Shown here one piece after another: positions 1-11,575 of a stretch of 64,000 bases of DNA; position 1 is the stretch's first letter, and every line of letters starts with the position of its first letter. The stretch lies in assembly GCA_039619475.1 (NCBI GenBank), contig CM077115.1, forward strand, positions 65,354,864 to 65,418,863, given 5' to 3'. The stretch is from Icerya purchasi (taxonomy: Eukaryota; Arthropoda; Insecta; Hemiptera; Monophlebidae). A model generated the notes under the pieces. That model ran no database searches. It saw only the letters and a list, made by a program, of their open reading frames with translations, and was not told the origin of the DNA. The translations under genes and the position numbers were made by a program.

Positions 1-339
1 AGTACGTCAACTCGGCATGAGCCCATTCGAGAAAATAATAAGAAGATAAAAGGTACCAGTGCTCAATAGTGGGTATGGCCACTACAGCAACGGCCCTTTT
101 AATAATAAAAGGAAATGTAAAACAGGAGAAAGCCATGCTTAAACCTGAGTCAATGGCCAACTGACTTGGATGAATCATACTGCGCAATTGGAAAGAGATT
201 AAGCAAGAGGATAGGGGAAAAGAGAGGGGGAAGGGGGAAGGACAAAAGAAGAAAATAGAGAAAATTCTGCCCTGAATCTTATCACTTCTACTCCTTTTTA
301 GTCCTATTTGATTTTTCCTTGTTATTAGGAGAATAATTA
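1..339 (-). other. 3' flank of I-like ORF1, possible start of ORF2 at the window edge
   Basis: This lies downstream of the ORF1 stop on the minus strand, where ORF2 of a two-ORF LINE would be expected. A minus-strand ATG at 136 opens 45 codons that run off the window without a stop (begins MAFSCFTFPF). I do not recognise the usual endonuclease start in it, so its identity as ORF2 is only a positional inference. The stretch is purine-rich on the plus strand around 195-260. Confidence 0.25.
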
Positions 340-1852
340 TTAAGAACGTATATTATTAGAGAGGAAACGAGAAAGAGAATCAGCAAAGGATGAGGAGGAA
401 GCAATGTTGTTTAAAGAAAGAAGCTCTAGAACCGCTGTTGAAATATTATTAATTAAGGGAGAAAGATCCGAAGAGGAAGAGTTTAGAGGAGCTGAGGATA
501 CAGAATTGATATTAGTAATATTTGCGGGAAGACAACTTTCTGAAGTAGAGTTAGGAAAAGAAGGAACGGATTTATTGAGGGCCCATCCATTGGAGGGCGA
601 AGGAATACGATTAGATGGAAGAGGGGGGAATTGGAGAGAGGAATCGTAGATAGGTTTGGAGAACCGTTTTTTGTGGAATGTAGGTGATTTGGGACGAGGA
701 ATAGAGTTAGAAAGAAGAGAGGGGAGTGATGGTGGAGATTTAGTAATATTATTGTGGGAAGAGGAAGGCAAGGAGGCTCGGTCAGCAAACGAAAAGGCAT
801 GAGTAGCTAAGCTGTTCTTTTTGATAAGTGAGGCTTCTTGAAAAGAGATATTCTCGAAAGCCATAATATATTTTATTTCTTTCTGCCTAATCCACTCAGG
901 GCAAGACCGATCATAGGCACGGTGAGAGCCTTTCCAATTTCGGCAGGTGGGAGGAACTTGTAGGCAACTAAATTCTGAGGCTGGGTGCCTGGAAGCACAG
1001 TGCGAACAGATATACGAAGAACTACGGCAGTGTTTTGAAATGTGACCAAAAAGAAAACATTTTGAACACTGCGTAGGTGAACGGACACTGGGGGAAACGG
1101 GAAAACGTAATCTGTAAATTGAGACAAATTCGGGAAGGGTAGTTTTGTGGAATTTGATCTCGACTGAGCGGGTAGGAATTTTAGAATCTTCGGAAGAACG
1201 GTAAATTCGGCGAATTGAGGCAATAGGGATTGAGGACTCAATTCCTTCAGCAATTTCTTCCTCGGAGAAGGACGGATGAACGCCTGAAATGATGCCCATT
1301 CTAAAAAGAACACCGTTGGGGATGTACGCTTTAATATTGTGCGATGCGAAGAAATTGGGCTGCGCCAGAAAAGAATTTGCGGAAGAGACCGAAGGAAATT
1401 TAACTGAGACACGGCTCCTACCTTGAGGGACAATGCTCGTAAGGGAGGAGGATACAGAGTAAATTAGCCTGGCAAGGGCCAAAGGATGAAGATTGCCGAG
1501 GTTCTCCTCTGAAGAACAACCTTCAACGTAAACGGTGTAAGGCCCTGGATGATCAGAGGCAAACAACAAATTTTCTTTAGTGATGCTATTATTATTATTA
1601 TTGTTATTACTATTATTATTCGTATTATTGTTATTATTCGAATTATTGTTATTATTCGTATTATTATTATTATTCATACTATTATTATTATTGTTGTTGT
1701 TGTTGCAATTATTATTGTTACTATTGTTAATATTATTATTGGTGGTAGTAATAGTAGAAGTATTAGTAGGAGAAGGAGTAACAGTAGAATCAGTGGAAGT
1801 AGTAACGTTATTACTCCTCTCGCTGTAATTATCATTATTATTGCAAATATCA

Positions 1853-1890
<38 letters not shown>

Positions 1891-2085
1891 GTTTTCGGAA
1901 GCGCTTAAATCGGTATGCGAAAATCGAAATTCCTTAGGGGGCAAGGATGCTTTAGGCGAAGAAGGACTTGGAAGTTTCCGTTTGTTAGAGGAATCCACCT
2001 CCGTCAAACTGAGAGACAAACCATCACGAGACGGTTTGTTGGAAATGGAGGAGGCCGCCGAGCGGCCCCCCTTAGACGAGCTCAT
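340..2085 (-). CDS. LINE ORF1 (gag-like) nucleic-acid-binding protein with poly-Asn tract and zinc knuckles, I-clade-like
   Basis: This 581-residue frame is uninterrupted and starts at an ATG (MSSSKGG). Such ORF1 proteins bind element RNA in a ribonucleoprotein that carries the LINE back to chromatin (established for I, R1 and Jockey elements). Visible layout: a Ser/Lys-rich N-terminus (1-60); an Asn-dominated low-complexity tract (about 65-167); an RRM-like region (about 180-330, with YTVYVEG and IRRIYRSSED); then Cys/His knuckles. Knuckle 1 is C340-C343-H348-C353 (CX2CX4HX4C). Knuckle 2 is C360-C363-H367-C374. Knuckle 3 has C381, H388 and C395, but Trp384 stands where the family has its second Cys (CRNWKGSH). 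The Ser/Pro-rich tail (about 430-581) is probably disordered. The intact length suggests a young or constrained copy; the Trp suggests at least one defect. ORF2 should lie beyond the left edge. Confidence 0.9.
1587..1888. repeat. Imperfect (ATT)n tract encoding the ORF1 asparagines
   Basis: On the plus strand this is interrupted ATT/TTA triplet repeat, purest at about 1850-1890. On the minus strand it reads AAT, giving runs of Asn with scattered Ser, Thr, Ile and Cys. Triplet periodicity keeps ORF1 open. Confidence 0.9.
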
Positions 2086-2555
2086 CTATCCGACTAAGCG
2101 ACTTAAGTGAAGAAAACTACTAAAATAACGGGAAAAAAAAAAAAAAAAAAAAGGAAGACAGAATAGAGAAAATTAAATAAATAAATAAAAGTAAGAGTTC
2201 TAACAGTAAACGAAAGTACAGCTGGTGGAAATTAACGAATAGTTAGTACGCTGCGAAATCGTAATCTTATAAATAGATAATAAAAGAACGGTCTCACCGG
2301 TTTATCGAATTACAATGCGCTGATAAGGAAGACGCGAACGCGAACAAACAATAGATAGCACACTCGAGTTACATCGAACTTCCCAATTTAATGTCCAATT
2401 TCTTACTGCAAACGGGGCCTATTTAAAGATTATTTAAATAAACATAAAATTTTGCACTCAAATAACTGTGTAACGTGTAACTTTCCTGATAATATTAAGT
2501 ATATCCTTTTTTTCGGCTGTTATTAATACAGATTTTAGCAATATTAGCAATGATC
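2086..2555. other. Upstream flank of ORF1; A-run and (AAAT) repeats, no gene
   Basis: The sequence immediately upstream of the ORF1 ATG is probably LINE 5' UTR. A run of about 20 A lies at 2133-2152 on the plus strand, followed by AAAT repeats near 2174-2190. The A-run could be the tail of another plus-strand insertion or simply low complexity. I see nothing coding. Confidence 0.4.
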
Positions 2556-3305
2556 AATTGAATCTGTTATTTAAGAAACTGCATAACTCCATTTTTGGCC
2601 ATTTTAGCTTTTTTAGCGTTTCTTACTAAGTCAACCCTGCCGCGTCGATTGGTGATGTCAAAACGCGCCATCTCGCGGCGGAACATGGAAATTTTGGTAC
2701 CAGTTTTTCATGAAACAACATAACTCCACGCGTTTTATCGCGTTGTTTACAAAGCTGAATTGTTCAACAAGGTTTGATAAGGTTAATTTCTCCGCGTGCG
2801 TTCTTATTGCATTCTATTCGAGATATTCGTGTACGTTCATATTATTTTCAATACAAAATATCAATTTTTCAAAAAAGTGAAGTGCTATGTCGCCTAAATC
2901 CGATCTAACAGGTTTGTGTTACAATTTTCAGGATATGCGTTTTTTTTGGACACCTTATGGTTCAAAAATGGTAGTCCAAATGTTCCAAATTTGAAAAACA
3001 CCCTAAAATGGGTTGAAAAATATTTGAAAAGTACGATTTCGTTCACCTACTACGATTTTTTGGCCAAATTTCGTCGATTCATTCATGAAACAACATAACT
3101 CCAAAACCTTTGATGCGCGCTCACCGCCACAGCCTTCATCGGCGAATTTGACTAAGAGGTGGAAAAGGTGTGTAATGTGATAGTATTCAACATACTATAG
3201 TTTCAATTCGATAACTTTAGAAGAACCGAAGATAATACGTTTTTTGTCTCTCCTGAGAAGTTGATTTTTTGGACTTATGTAGTTTCTTAAATAACAGATT
3301 CAATT
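2556..3305. mobile_element. 750-bp non-autonomous DNA transposon-like element with 35-bp terminal inverted repeats
   Basis: The left terminus 2556-2590 (begins AATTGAATCTGTTATTTAAG) is repeated in inverted orientation at 3271-3305, with 33 of 35 positions matching. The interior has no long frame and no transposase motif, so it would need a transposase supplied in trans. AATT at both extremes could be a 4-bp palindromic target duplication or part of the repeat; the sequence cannot tell. A 20-mer (CATGAAACAACATAACTCCA) occurs identically at 2709-2728 and 3084-3103, and its ACATAACTCC core resembles the inner end of the termini, so subterminal motifs are reiterated inside. The superfamily is not identified. 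Confidence 0.8.
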
Positions 3306-3706
3306 AGAGTAACTAAACTATTTAAAATATGTTCGGTAGTTTTACGATAGCCGAAATAAATCACCGTAAAATACATGTGCACCTGTATTAATATTAAATT
3401 TATCTATTCTAATTATTATTAACACCGTAAAAGTCTGTCAGGGTTCCATAAACTTAAATGGACGGGCTCAGAACAGACCTGTTATTTATATAAATTATTG
3501 GTATAAATTCTCTAAATATATTTACTCCGCCGTATTACGAATTGGGGATTGAAAAAAAAAAAAACTTGAACGAGGCAAGTTTCGAATCTGTAACATCTCC
3601 GGTTAGGTAGCCAAGCGTTTAAATTGTACCGGGGTTACCATGTGCACATATGGGCGCAAAGGCAATGTGATATTTGTATTTCGTTCAAATTAATAAATAA
3701 GCGAAA
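3306..3706. other. AT-rich spacer; weak tRNA-like (SINE-like) sequence on minus strand near 3560-3640
   Basis: There is no gene. On the minus strand, 3640 down to 3560 reads a TTGGCTACC stretch followed by AGATTCGAAAC, which loosely resemble RNA polymerase III A and B boxes. The spacing is short and no cloverleaf can be drawn, so a decayed SINE is only a possibility. Confidence 0.2.
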
Positions 3707-4868
3707 GTGATATTAAAACTGTTAAGCTTAGCAAAGAAAGGCACCAGAGACGCCATCGTACTACTCAAGATGATAATACAGAGAGCGCTAAATATGAATA
3801 GAGATGTACTGGTATGCTTCATAGACTACGAGAAAGCTTTCGACAGGGTTGATCATGCGAAATTAATTAAATTACTACAAAAATATGACGTCGATAGCCA
3901 AGGTATTCAATTAATAAAAGAGCTGTACTGGGAGCAAAAAGCAAATGTAAAAATAGGAAACGAATACTCGGAGAAGCGATGTAATATTAAAAAAGGTGTC
4001 AGACAAGGATGTCCACTGTCTCCTAGATTATTTAATACGTATGTAGAAAAAATTATGAAGTCCCCAAAAATAAACAGAAAGGGCTTTAAGATCAATGGAC
4101 TCAAAATAAATAATATCTCTTACGCAGATGACAAAATACTATTAGCGGAAACGGAGAAACAAATGCAGAAAATGCTGGACAATCTGAGTGAAGAAGGACG
4201 GAAAGTCAACATGAAAATAAATATAAACAAAACAAAAGTAATGAAATTCAGCAGACACAAAACTAGTGAAATAAAAGTGAGCATAGATGGACAACAATTA
4301 GAATACGTGAAACAGTATAAATATCTAGGAGTTGTAATTACAGAAGACGGACGCGACAACAAAGAAATAGTCGCCAGAATAATAATGATAGTAAGGCACT
4401 TGGAAACTTAGAAAAAGTCCTGAGAAATAATAATCAAATCGATCTAGAAACAAGGAAACGAATACTACGTTGTTATGTTTGGTCCGTGTTGCTCTACTCG
4501 GCGGAAACCTGGACAATAAATGCAGATTGTGAAAGAAGAATAAACGCCATGGAAATGTGGGCATATAGACACGCATGCTAAGAATTCCGTGGACGGATCA
4601 ATCAACCAAGAGGTGTTGAATAGATGTAAAGTCGACAGATTACAATTAATGGATGACATAAGAAGAAGAAAAACCAAATTTATCGCGCATAAAATTCGAT
4701 AAGAAAGTTTTTTAATTTGGCAGCATAGGGTAAAATTCAAAGAAAACCACTCAGGGGAAGGAAAAGAATGGAACTAACCAACACAAATATGGAATTTAAT
4801 GGTTTTTTCCAGTTAATAGAATCAGCCAGATGCCGACGTATATACGTCATGTGCAACCTCGCATGAAA
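3707..4868 (+). pseudogene. 5'-truncated RTE-like LINE: reverse transcriptase palm to C-terminus
   Basis: A 234-codon open stretch (3707-4411) carries reverse transcriptase motifs in order: FIDYEKAFD (catalytic Asp at residue 40), GVRQGCPLSP (97-106), YADD (139-142) and YLGVV (206-210). The GTG at the start of this stretch is not a natural start; similarity begins at KGTRDAI (from about residue 11), so the N-terminal RT and endonuclease are missing. After 4411 the reading continues with frameshifts: a Tyr-less version of the usual YGAETW block near 4490-4520, IPWTDQSTNQ near 4580-4615, and a C-terminal block ending in RRIYVMCNLA at about 4865. RTE-type elements encode endonuclease plus RT in one protein; this copy is dead. 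Clade assignment by eye. Confidence 0.88.
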
Positions 4869-5832
4869 ATTTTGTAGAAGTTGTTCCATTTATCGACTTA
4901 AACGTAAACACAAAGGAAAACAACATCCATAGGTGATGTTTTAAAAATAAAAATTTTAAAAATCAAAACAATGTATATATATATGTGTGTATTGATAAAA
5001 AGTACGTAAATTTCTCAGCTTAATTCCGGGAAGCCACTGTAACAAATCTTCGCTAAGTTATCTGAATAAGTTTGGGCTCCTAATTCGGGACCTAACACAC
5101 CCGGATTTCACGGAAAATTAAAAAAATAAATAAAAAAGGACTAAATGAAATGTCGCATGATTATGAATTTTCTTCAGCAGCAGAAAACCGGTGAAACATC
5201 CCTGCCAGAACAATACTACAAAAACTACTAACCCGAGGTTTTAAATACGGATACCAAAATAAACGAAATAACAAAGGCGAAATTCATACGATTACGCCTT
5301 CTTCCTCATTTGGTAGCTCACGTGACGACATGAAGGTCTTCAAATTAATCTCGAGAATATTTCGACAAGCAAAAGTAAACGGAAACAATTCTAGACAAAA
5401 AAAAGTGCAATTAAGCAAGTGGAATGGCGCGACTGTACTGGAAAAAAAACGAATAACGCGACTTTAGTTCAACAACATGTAATTCGCAAGTTACGTGAAA
5501 CTCGTTGCAATAGACAAGTATATCAAAGCGACACGTACAAATCTGTTTGTCAAATATTTCAATAATTACAACTACTAACACTAGTTGATAATGGGCATGG
5601 GGCACATGCTGCGAACTTACCCTGTGCCAATTCCAATGACACTTACATAGCCCTACCAAGCCGACAGATCCCAAAAAGTCCGAGTACAAGATTTTCGATT
5701 GTAATTGTCCCTATATGCTCCGTGTCCGAGAGATAGTAAATTAAATGATTTTAGCCGCATCTTGAGCATCATCGAAAGATTGCTCTATAAATAACGAATC
5801 TTTTACAACATCTGGATTTCCTTAGAATTGGT
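4869..5832. other. No gene recognised
   Basis: AT-rich DNA with an A-rich patch near 5119-5140 that could be the remnant tail of the preceding RTE-like copy. No frame with recognisable motifs. Confidence 0.4.
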
Positions 5833-6305
5833 TTGTTTGTTTTTCTTCTTCTTCTTTGATTAACGTGCCGTGTACTGCCGCCTAGGCCAGAGGCACGGAT
5901 AAAAAAGAGTTAATGGTCTTGAGGAAACGTAGGAGGCGTTCAATTTTGTCATGACGATCAAAAACATGATTTCGGAAAGGTTGAACAACTGGAGAATTTG
6001 TGCTCGGTATGAATTATAGGTGGGACAGCTGACGAATAAATGTTAGATTGTGACTGGAGAATTGCAATTGAAACACAGTGGAATAGGTTGTCTGGACAGG
6101 AGATGACCATAAGTGATTTTGGAGTGACCTAGGCGGAGTCTTACGACAACGATTTCATTCCTTCGATTGGGGTGAATAATGAGGTGTTTTCCATGGTCGA
6201 ATAGAATCTCGAATTGAGCGCAGCTTGTTCGTGTTTGCGCTGTTGGTCCACTGTTTTTGCCATGTTTGAACATACATGAATAAAAAACAAAAGACATAAG
6301 CACCC
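5833..6305 (-). mobile_element. 3' fragment of an RNase H-type LINE (3'-UTR family C)
   Basis: A minus-strand frame (6303-6043) contains the conserved C-terminal block of RNase H-bearing LINEs: VVRLRLGHSKITYGHLLSR followed by a CX2CX6HX4C cluster (CFNCNSPVTIHLFVSC, the last Cys after a short frame slip). The 3' UTR then reads into GCGGCAGTACACGGCACGTT and an A/GAA-rich tail at 5833-5850. The same UTR signature recurs at about 32.6 kb. The copy is 5'-truncated; RT and RNase H are gone. Confidence 0.8.
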
Positions 6306-8687
6306 CATCTCAAAGGAAAAAAAAGAAAAAAAAAACGGAAAAAGAAAAAATGATTTAGAGGGATGTTTGCGTAATTTATATCAGCAGCCTGTCTAAAATT
6401 CGGAATAGATAATTGTTTTTACCAGTTTGCAAAAAGAGCGTGTGAAACGCAGAATTGAACTAATCACATGCAGATACGAATAGGCGTACGAGTATCACAC
6501 ATTGTAATCGTTTTTAATAAATAATCGTTCGAATTCATCAAGACGAACGAAACCGCAGTTAAATCTAGTATATAATATAAATATTCATGTCAACCGCAGT
6601 TTGCCGAATGAACGTTGCGGCATACTGCGATATTGACGTATAATCCTCAAGTTGCATTAATCAAACGAAGACGGGAGACGCAAACTCCTCGCTCCCTACA
6701 ATGGGGAAAATACGATAATAGTGAAATTTCAATGTCTCTCTACTTACGTACGTGATACAACCTTTTTTTCCTCCGTTTGAACGCATCTCACTTTGAACTG
6801 ATGTATAAGACCGAACACATCGATGCATATTTTAGATTTTTCCGAATACTGTAAACGTAAGTGCTCCATAAACGATTATAATTACGTTCAGCGTATTGGA
6901 AAATTTTACTTCCGGGACTACAGCTGTTTCGAAAAACGGAAAATCCCCTTAATAACCCTATAGTGTTTAATGATCTTACTACTCCTTGCCGTCTAACTTC
7001 TTATCCGACGTTCAATCTACTTCAGTTCACGATTAATAAATTACAAGCATGAACTGAAAACACAGCGGTATTTACACCAAATATATGCGTGGAAGACGTG
7101 TCAGATCTTTCTAGGTCGTACGACTCTCAACGTTACGTCTTCAACTAGTGTATTCATGACAATTCTGCAAGACTAGCCTTTAATTAATCGTTTGTACTCC
7201 CGATACAATTGCAACTGTGTTCGTCTAGGCCATCCTTAAAAAAAGGTAACCGACAGCATCTCATTCAATCAATTTACGCTTCAACTAACAATTATAATTA
7301 ATACGCAGAATCAAGATGTGAAAGTTTCGTTATATAAATCAAACAGTGGTTAAAACGACCACGTTCTTCGGTTTTGGTTAATAAAAAGTTATCAGATAGT
7401 TCTTCCGCTCACTTAAAACGTTTCTGATTAAGAAATCTATTAAATCAAAACAGGCTAATTAAACTTAATCGGATTGCCAATTTAAATTTAAAAATTAGGG
7501 ATTCTATCGAATGAAAAAAAGCCTATTACAAAAAGGGGAGCGCAAAAGATGTCAGTAGAAAAAAATAAACCGTTAATATCGAAGAATAATATAAAATAAT
7601 GAAGATGAACGTCGCCTGATTAATGAGTAGTATACACATGCTATACTTTTAATTAGTCTATTACACTCTTGTACGCTTTAATCCAATTTATTGAACAAAT
7701 AAAGTACCTACAGATTTTTTAAATATCTTAATGCTACTAAACCGTGAAAAACAACTATTTTACACGTACAGAAAGTTACTTTAAAAATATATATTTTTAT
7801 TCAAAAACCAACTTTATATTTAAAAAATATTTAGTTATGATATTAATTTCGAGTAAAATTAACTAAACTAACCCGTATTACAGGGTCGGATCTTGAAAGG
7901 GCTGTATCCTGGGGTCCCGCCCTCCAGAGGGGTCCCGCGCTCTTGAAAATTTAAATTTCCTTTCCCAAAATACTCGATAGATTTTAAATTTGCGTTTTTT
8001 ATCCTAAAAAGTTCAGTTAATTTTTATACATATATAAAAATAGAATATATCGAGTTCATTAATAAAATCTCGTATACGTTTTCTCTATAAAACTTTCCCT
8101 TTTTCTCCCGATAAACTAATTAGCTACGTAAAATGATTATTTATAGAAATTTTCTACGATAAATCTAATTTATTATTGTGTTAAAAAAAATGAATGAACC
8201 CTTCAACATACGTATTAAATAATAGATAAATATTCGACAAATCTGTTAATTACCAATTCTCTATATCTATGTAATTGTTGTAAATTTTTCTAAAAAGTTT
8301 TACGATCTGAAATATTCTTAATTTTAACAATATTTTATTTTTTACTTTTATTGAAAGTTAATTGTACGTTTTATTTTGAACTGTGTGTATGAAAATTATT
8401 TAAAATAAAAGCGAGTTTATAAATGTATTTCGAAAAATTGAATACATCATGATGCGTTTCATTCGATTTTTTTCTGATCTCATAAACAATTATGGAATTT
8501 CAAACATGCTTGTTTAATTTATATAAAGAAAAGAACATGGTCAAAAACATCGAATGAGTGTATCGAAATTAACTTGAAAACCGCTGCAAATACCGGCGCC
8601 GCCTCCGTAGATAGTGCATTATAAATAAAGTTTTTATTTTTATTAAAAAATCAATTACTTTTTTTGCTACCCACAATATTTAATTTT

Positions 8688-8689
<2 letters not shown>
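6306..8689. other. No gene recognised; A-rich run and one hAT-like terminus
   Basis: An A-rich run lies at 6314-6350. At 7881 the sequence CAGGGTCGGATC is followed by G/C-rich direct-repeat-like GGGGTCCCG blocks (7915-7940), which resemble one end of a hAT-type element. I could not find the matching other end or an 8-bp duplication. The remainder is AT-rich, with no motif-bearing frame. Confidence 0.3.

Positions 8690-8749
<60 letters not shown>
8690..8749. repeat. (TA)n microsatellite
   Basis: Pure AT alternation at 8690-8736, then a G interruption and further TA to 8749. Confidence 0.98.
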
Positions 8750-10852
8750 ATTTAGAAACGAAAAAAAAAAAATATATAGCCATGGCTATCGATTAGTAAT
8801 CCTGCCGACTGAATAGGCACTAATTTTTTCATCAACAGGCTCCGTTTCACTTTTGGTAGCATTGTAGAATGAAATAATTTCTGATTTATTCGGTGTTATT
8901 TTTCATCAACAACTCTCGTATAAGTGCATCAAAGATAACACCAAAACCGTTTTGTTTCTACCCTAAGAACGTAACTTACTAATGTGTTAACCTGATTAAA
9001 AACCAAATATCGAACTGTTCACTGATCGATCTTTATTTCACGATTATTCTTCTTTAGAACAGAATCGAGAGTCGATGATTTTAAGTAAGTCACTAGAAGC
9101 CAATGAAATTGATGTGAACCAGTTCTACATTTTGACCGCTTCTGGAAATTGCTTCTTTTAAATGATTCTGTAAGTTTTCCTATATAAATTTACGTGTTTC
9201 CGATGCAGAAAGTTTTCGAACAAACTAGAAAAATTTTTTTAATCCCTACTTGGCAGGCTTTTTTAACATATACTGCCGAAAACGACATAGACTGCGGAAA
9301 GGTAGCAGCATTTCACATCGGTCGTTTTATGTTCACTAGTTGTAAGACTGAAATTGTTTTACAGTTCTCAGCGAACCGCTTAAAGAGGTCTCTTATCGGC
9401 GCTAATTTATCCGCTGCTTTTTTTTTTTTGTATCTCGTCGAATCGTATCGCTTGCATTAAAAATTTGAACTGGTTTTGCGTCATACAATTCCTGTTATCC
9501 ACAGGTCTTCTAAAAATTATGTGCGAGATGATTTTTAGACTTTTGCTAAATATTATAGTCCACGAAGAACTTACAATTCTACTGGCGACATTTCGGCTAC
9601 ATTTCTTTCTCTACTAAATTTATCTGTGTTTTCTGAATCCCCATATATGTACTATTATTCATTGTGTGTCCCATTATTTCATCAATAAAAAATAACTTCA
9701 AATATCGATGGTGATGTTAGCGTTTTTTTGGGCACCATTAATTACTCGAGGCATACGAATTTGTGGAATATTTTTCTCTGGAATTTTGATATTTTTCGAA
9801 ACTGTGTGGTTGTACAGCAATTGCGGTGCTTTATTTGGATCAAATAATTTTCTTTAGTATCGTGTTCATTAGAAATTTCCAAATTATTCTGGTATATCAA
9901 TATCCGGTTCATCGGAACAATCATTAGCAGTACATTTTCTTCATCAACACTGGCTAAAAATCTTAAAATTTTTTCTTTCTTTCTTTCGTTCGGTTTAGGT
10001 AAAATAATAGAATAAACGAAACGATTCGCACAAGCTGATTAAATTGTTTATTAGTTACTAAATATTAGGAGGCGTACGTTAAACGGAAAATAAAAATATA
10101 GGTACACCACTGGCAATTTCCACTAGAAGAAAAATTATGTCCGACTTTAGGCTGAAAAAAATAAAATACGGTTTCGACGACTGCGTAGAAAAGTGGCCCG
10201 ACCACCGGATGAAGTAGGACGGCTCGAAATCAAAATATTGAATTTAAACGACTTTTATCGAGAAGAGAATTAATGTTAACTAACAGAAAACATTTCGGAG
10301 ACACGACGCTTTGGGGCCAAAACTTCCGGAATTGCAAAATTTCTCAGTTTGAAGGCGAGTTGTGAAACCTGCAGTCGTTACGTACATGCGATATCTGAAT
10401 ATAAATGCGCCAAACAAAAGAGAAATCGACTCGACGCAAACCTAAACAAAGTAATATCTGATAATATTATTACGCAGATTGGCGTTCCACAAAACCCCCG
10501 GGGGGGTCTATATGAAATATGTTTTTACATCGAACACTTCTCTGTAAACAAGACGACAACTATTCGTAATATCCTAAAACACGCTAAAGGGAAGATGGAA
10601 ATTAAGCCATCAGGAGGAAAATGTGCGACCTGTGTCACGAATTAAATAAACTCGTTAATGTAGTTATAACATTTTATTAAATAACATATTTTAATTTTTT
10701 TTATTATAAAACAATGAACATATTCCACTTTATAGTTCTTAAATTAAAGTTACATTTAATAATGCATTTTATTTTACTTTTTTCAAAATTCATTTTGCAT
10801 TATTCCTTTTTGTTGTTCAAATAAATTATTTTCTTTATCAAATTTTAAGTAT
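8750..10852. other. No gene recognised
   Basis: Open stretches at 9194-9460 and 10349-10645 (plus) show no known domain, no repeat homology within the window and no splice-linked partners that I can support. At 10287 the 12-mer TTTCGGAGACAC recurs in the hairpin module at 33965; this may be chance. Confidence 0.35.
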
Positions 10853-11575
10853 CTTTTTTTTTTTTTTTTAATAAGGGTGTGTATGAGGGTTTCCATGTGC
10901 CGTGTTTAACTACTGGGGCTATTACAGCACATCATGGAGCCTACTTAAGGGGATTAAACGCGATAGTACAGATCGCTGCTCCGCATGAAAGCTAATACAG
11001 CTGCGACCGCGGGCGGAGCATTTGACAGTATCTTAGAACTAGAAGAAGTGGTGAAGTGAATGGATCGTGATACTGCCCAATGAGGAACATTCGAGAAGTA
11101 GGTGATAGGTGGATGGGGCGCTCGATTGACTACAAAAGGGGCAGACATTTGGGGGTACCTGGCTCGTAAATATGTAGCTGTGCAAGAGGGTTGTATGTCC
11201 TATTCGGAGACGATTCAGGACAGAAAAATCTTTGCGGGAAACTCCGTCTGTGGGCCACCAAGGCTCCGTGGTTGTTTTTATGCTTCGGAGAAACGTACTT
11301 GAAGATCTCCATTCCTGTTGCCATTCTTCTCCAGTTTGCTGCATAAACAAATGAGCCAATGTAGGGGGAAGAGGGGGTTGTGTGGCATTGGAGAAAACAA
11401 TGTCGCCTGAGCTACTCGATTGACACGCTCATTGCCTGAAATCCCAACATGAGCCGGCACCCATAGGAAAGACATTTCAGAGTTTAAATGTGATAACCTG
11501 TATAATAGGCAATGGACCTTCCTTACCAAAGGGTTGTTGAATTTAATCTCTGAGAAAGTATCGGTTATCTTTGAC
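10853..11575 (-). mobile_element. 5'-truncated RNase H-type LINE (3'-UTR family D) with poly(A) tail
   Basis: On the minus strand, 11529-11278 reads the last part of an RNase H domain: FLWVPAHVGISGNERVN, corresponding to the family's WVPSHxGIxGNExAD with the final catalytic Asp replaced (RVN instead of RAD). After a frameshift near 11340 the next frame (11359-11039) carries SVLNRLRIGHTTLLHSYIF and a Cys/His cluster (CPFCSQ...YHLLLEC), the normal LINE C-terminal zinc-finger-like block. The 3' UTR contains AGTAGTTAAACACGGCACAT and ends in a T-run on the plus strand at 10853-10870, the poly(A) tail. The same UTR core occurs at 44.1 kb. Confidence 0.85.

Noticed and set aside
1549..1908. Plus-strand frames rich in Ile or Leu (119 and 82 codons)
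   Set aside because: They are translations of the (ATT)n tract antisense to ORF1 and carry no independent signal.
7881..8640. Fourth hAT-like element starting CAGGGTCGGATC
   Set aside because: No matching right terminus; the nearest 8-mer resembling the left flank (ACGTATTA at 8210) is not next to a compatible end.
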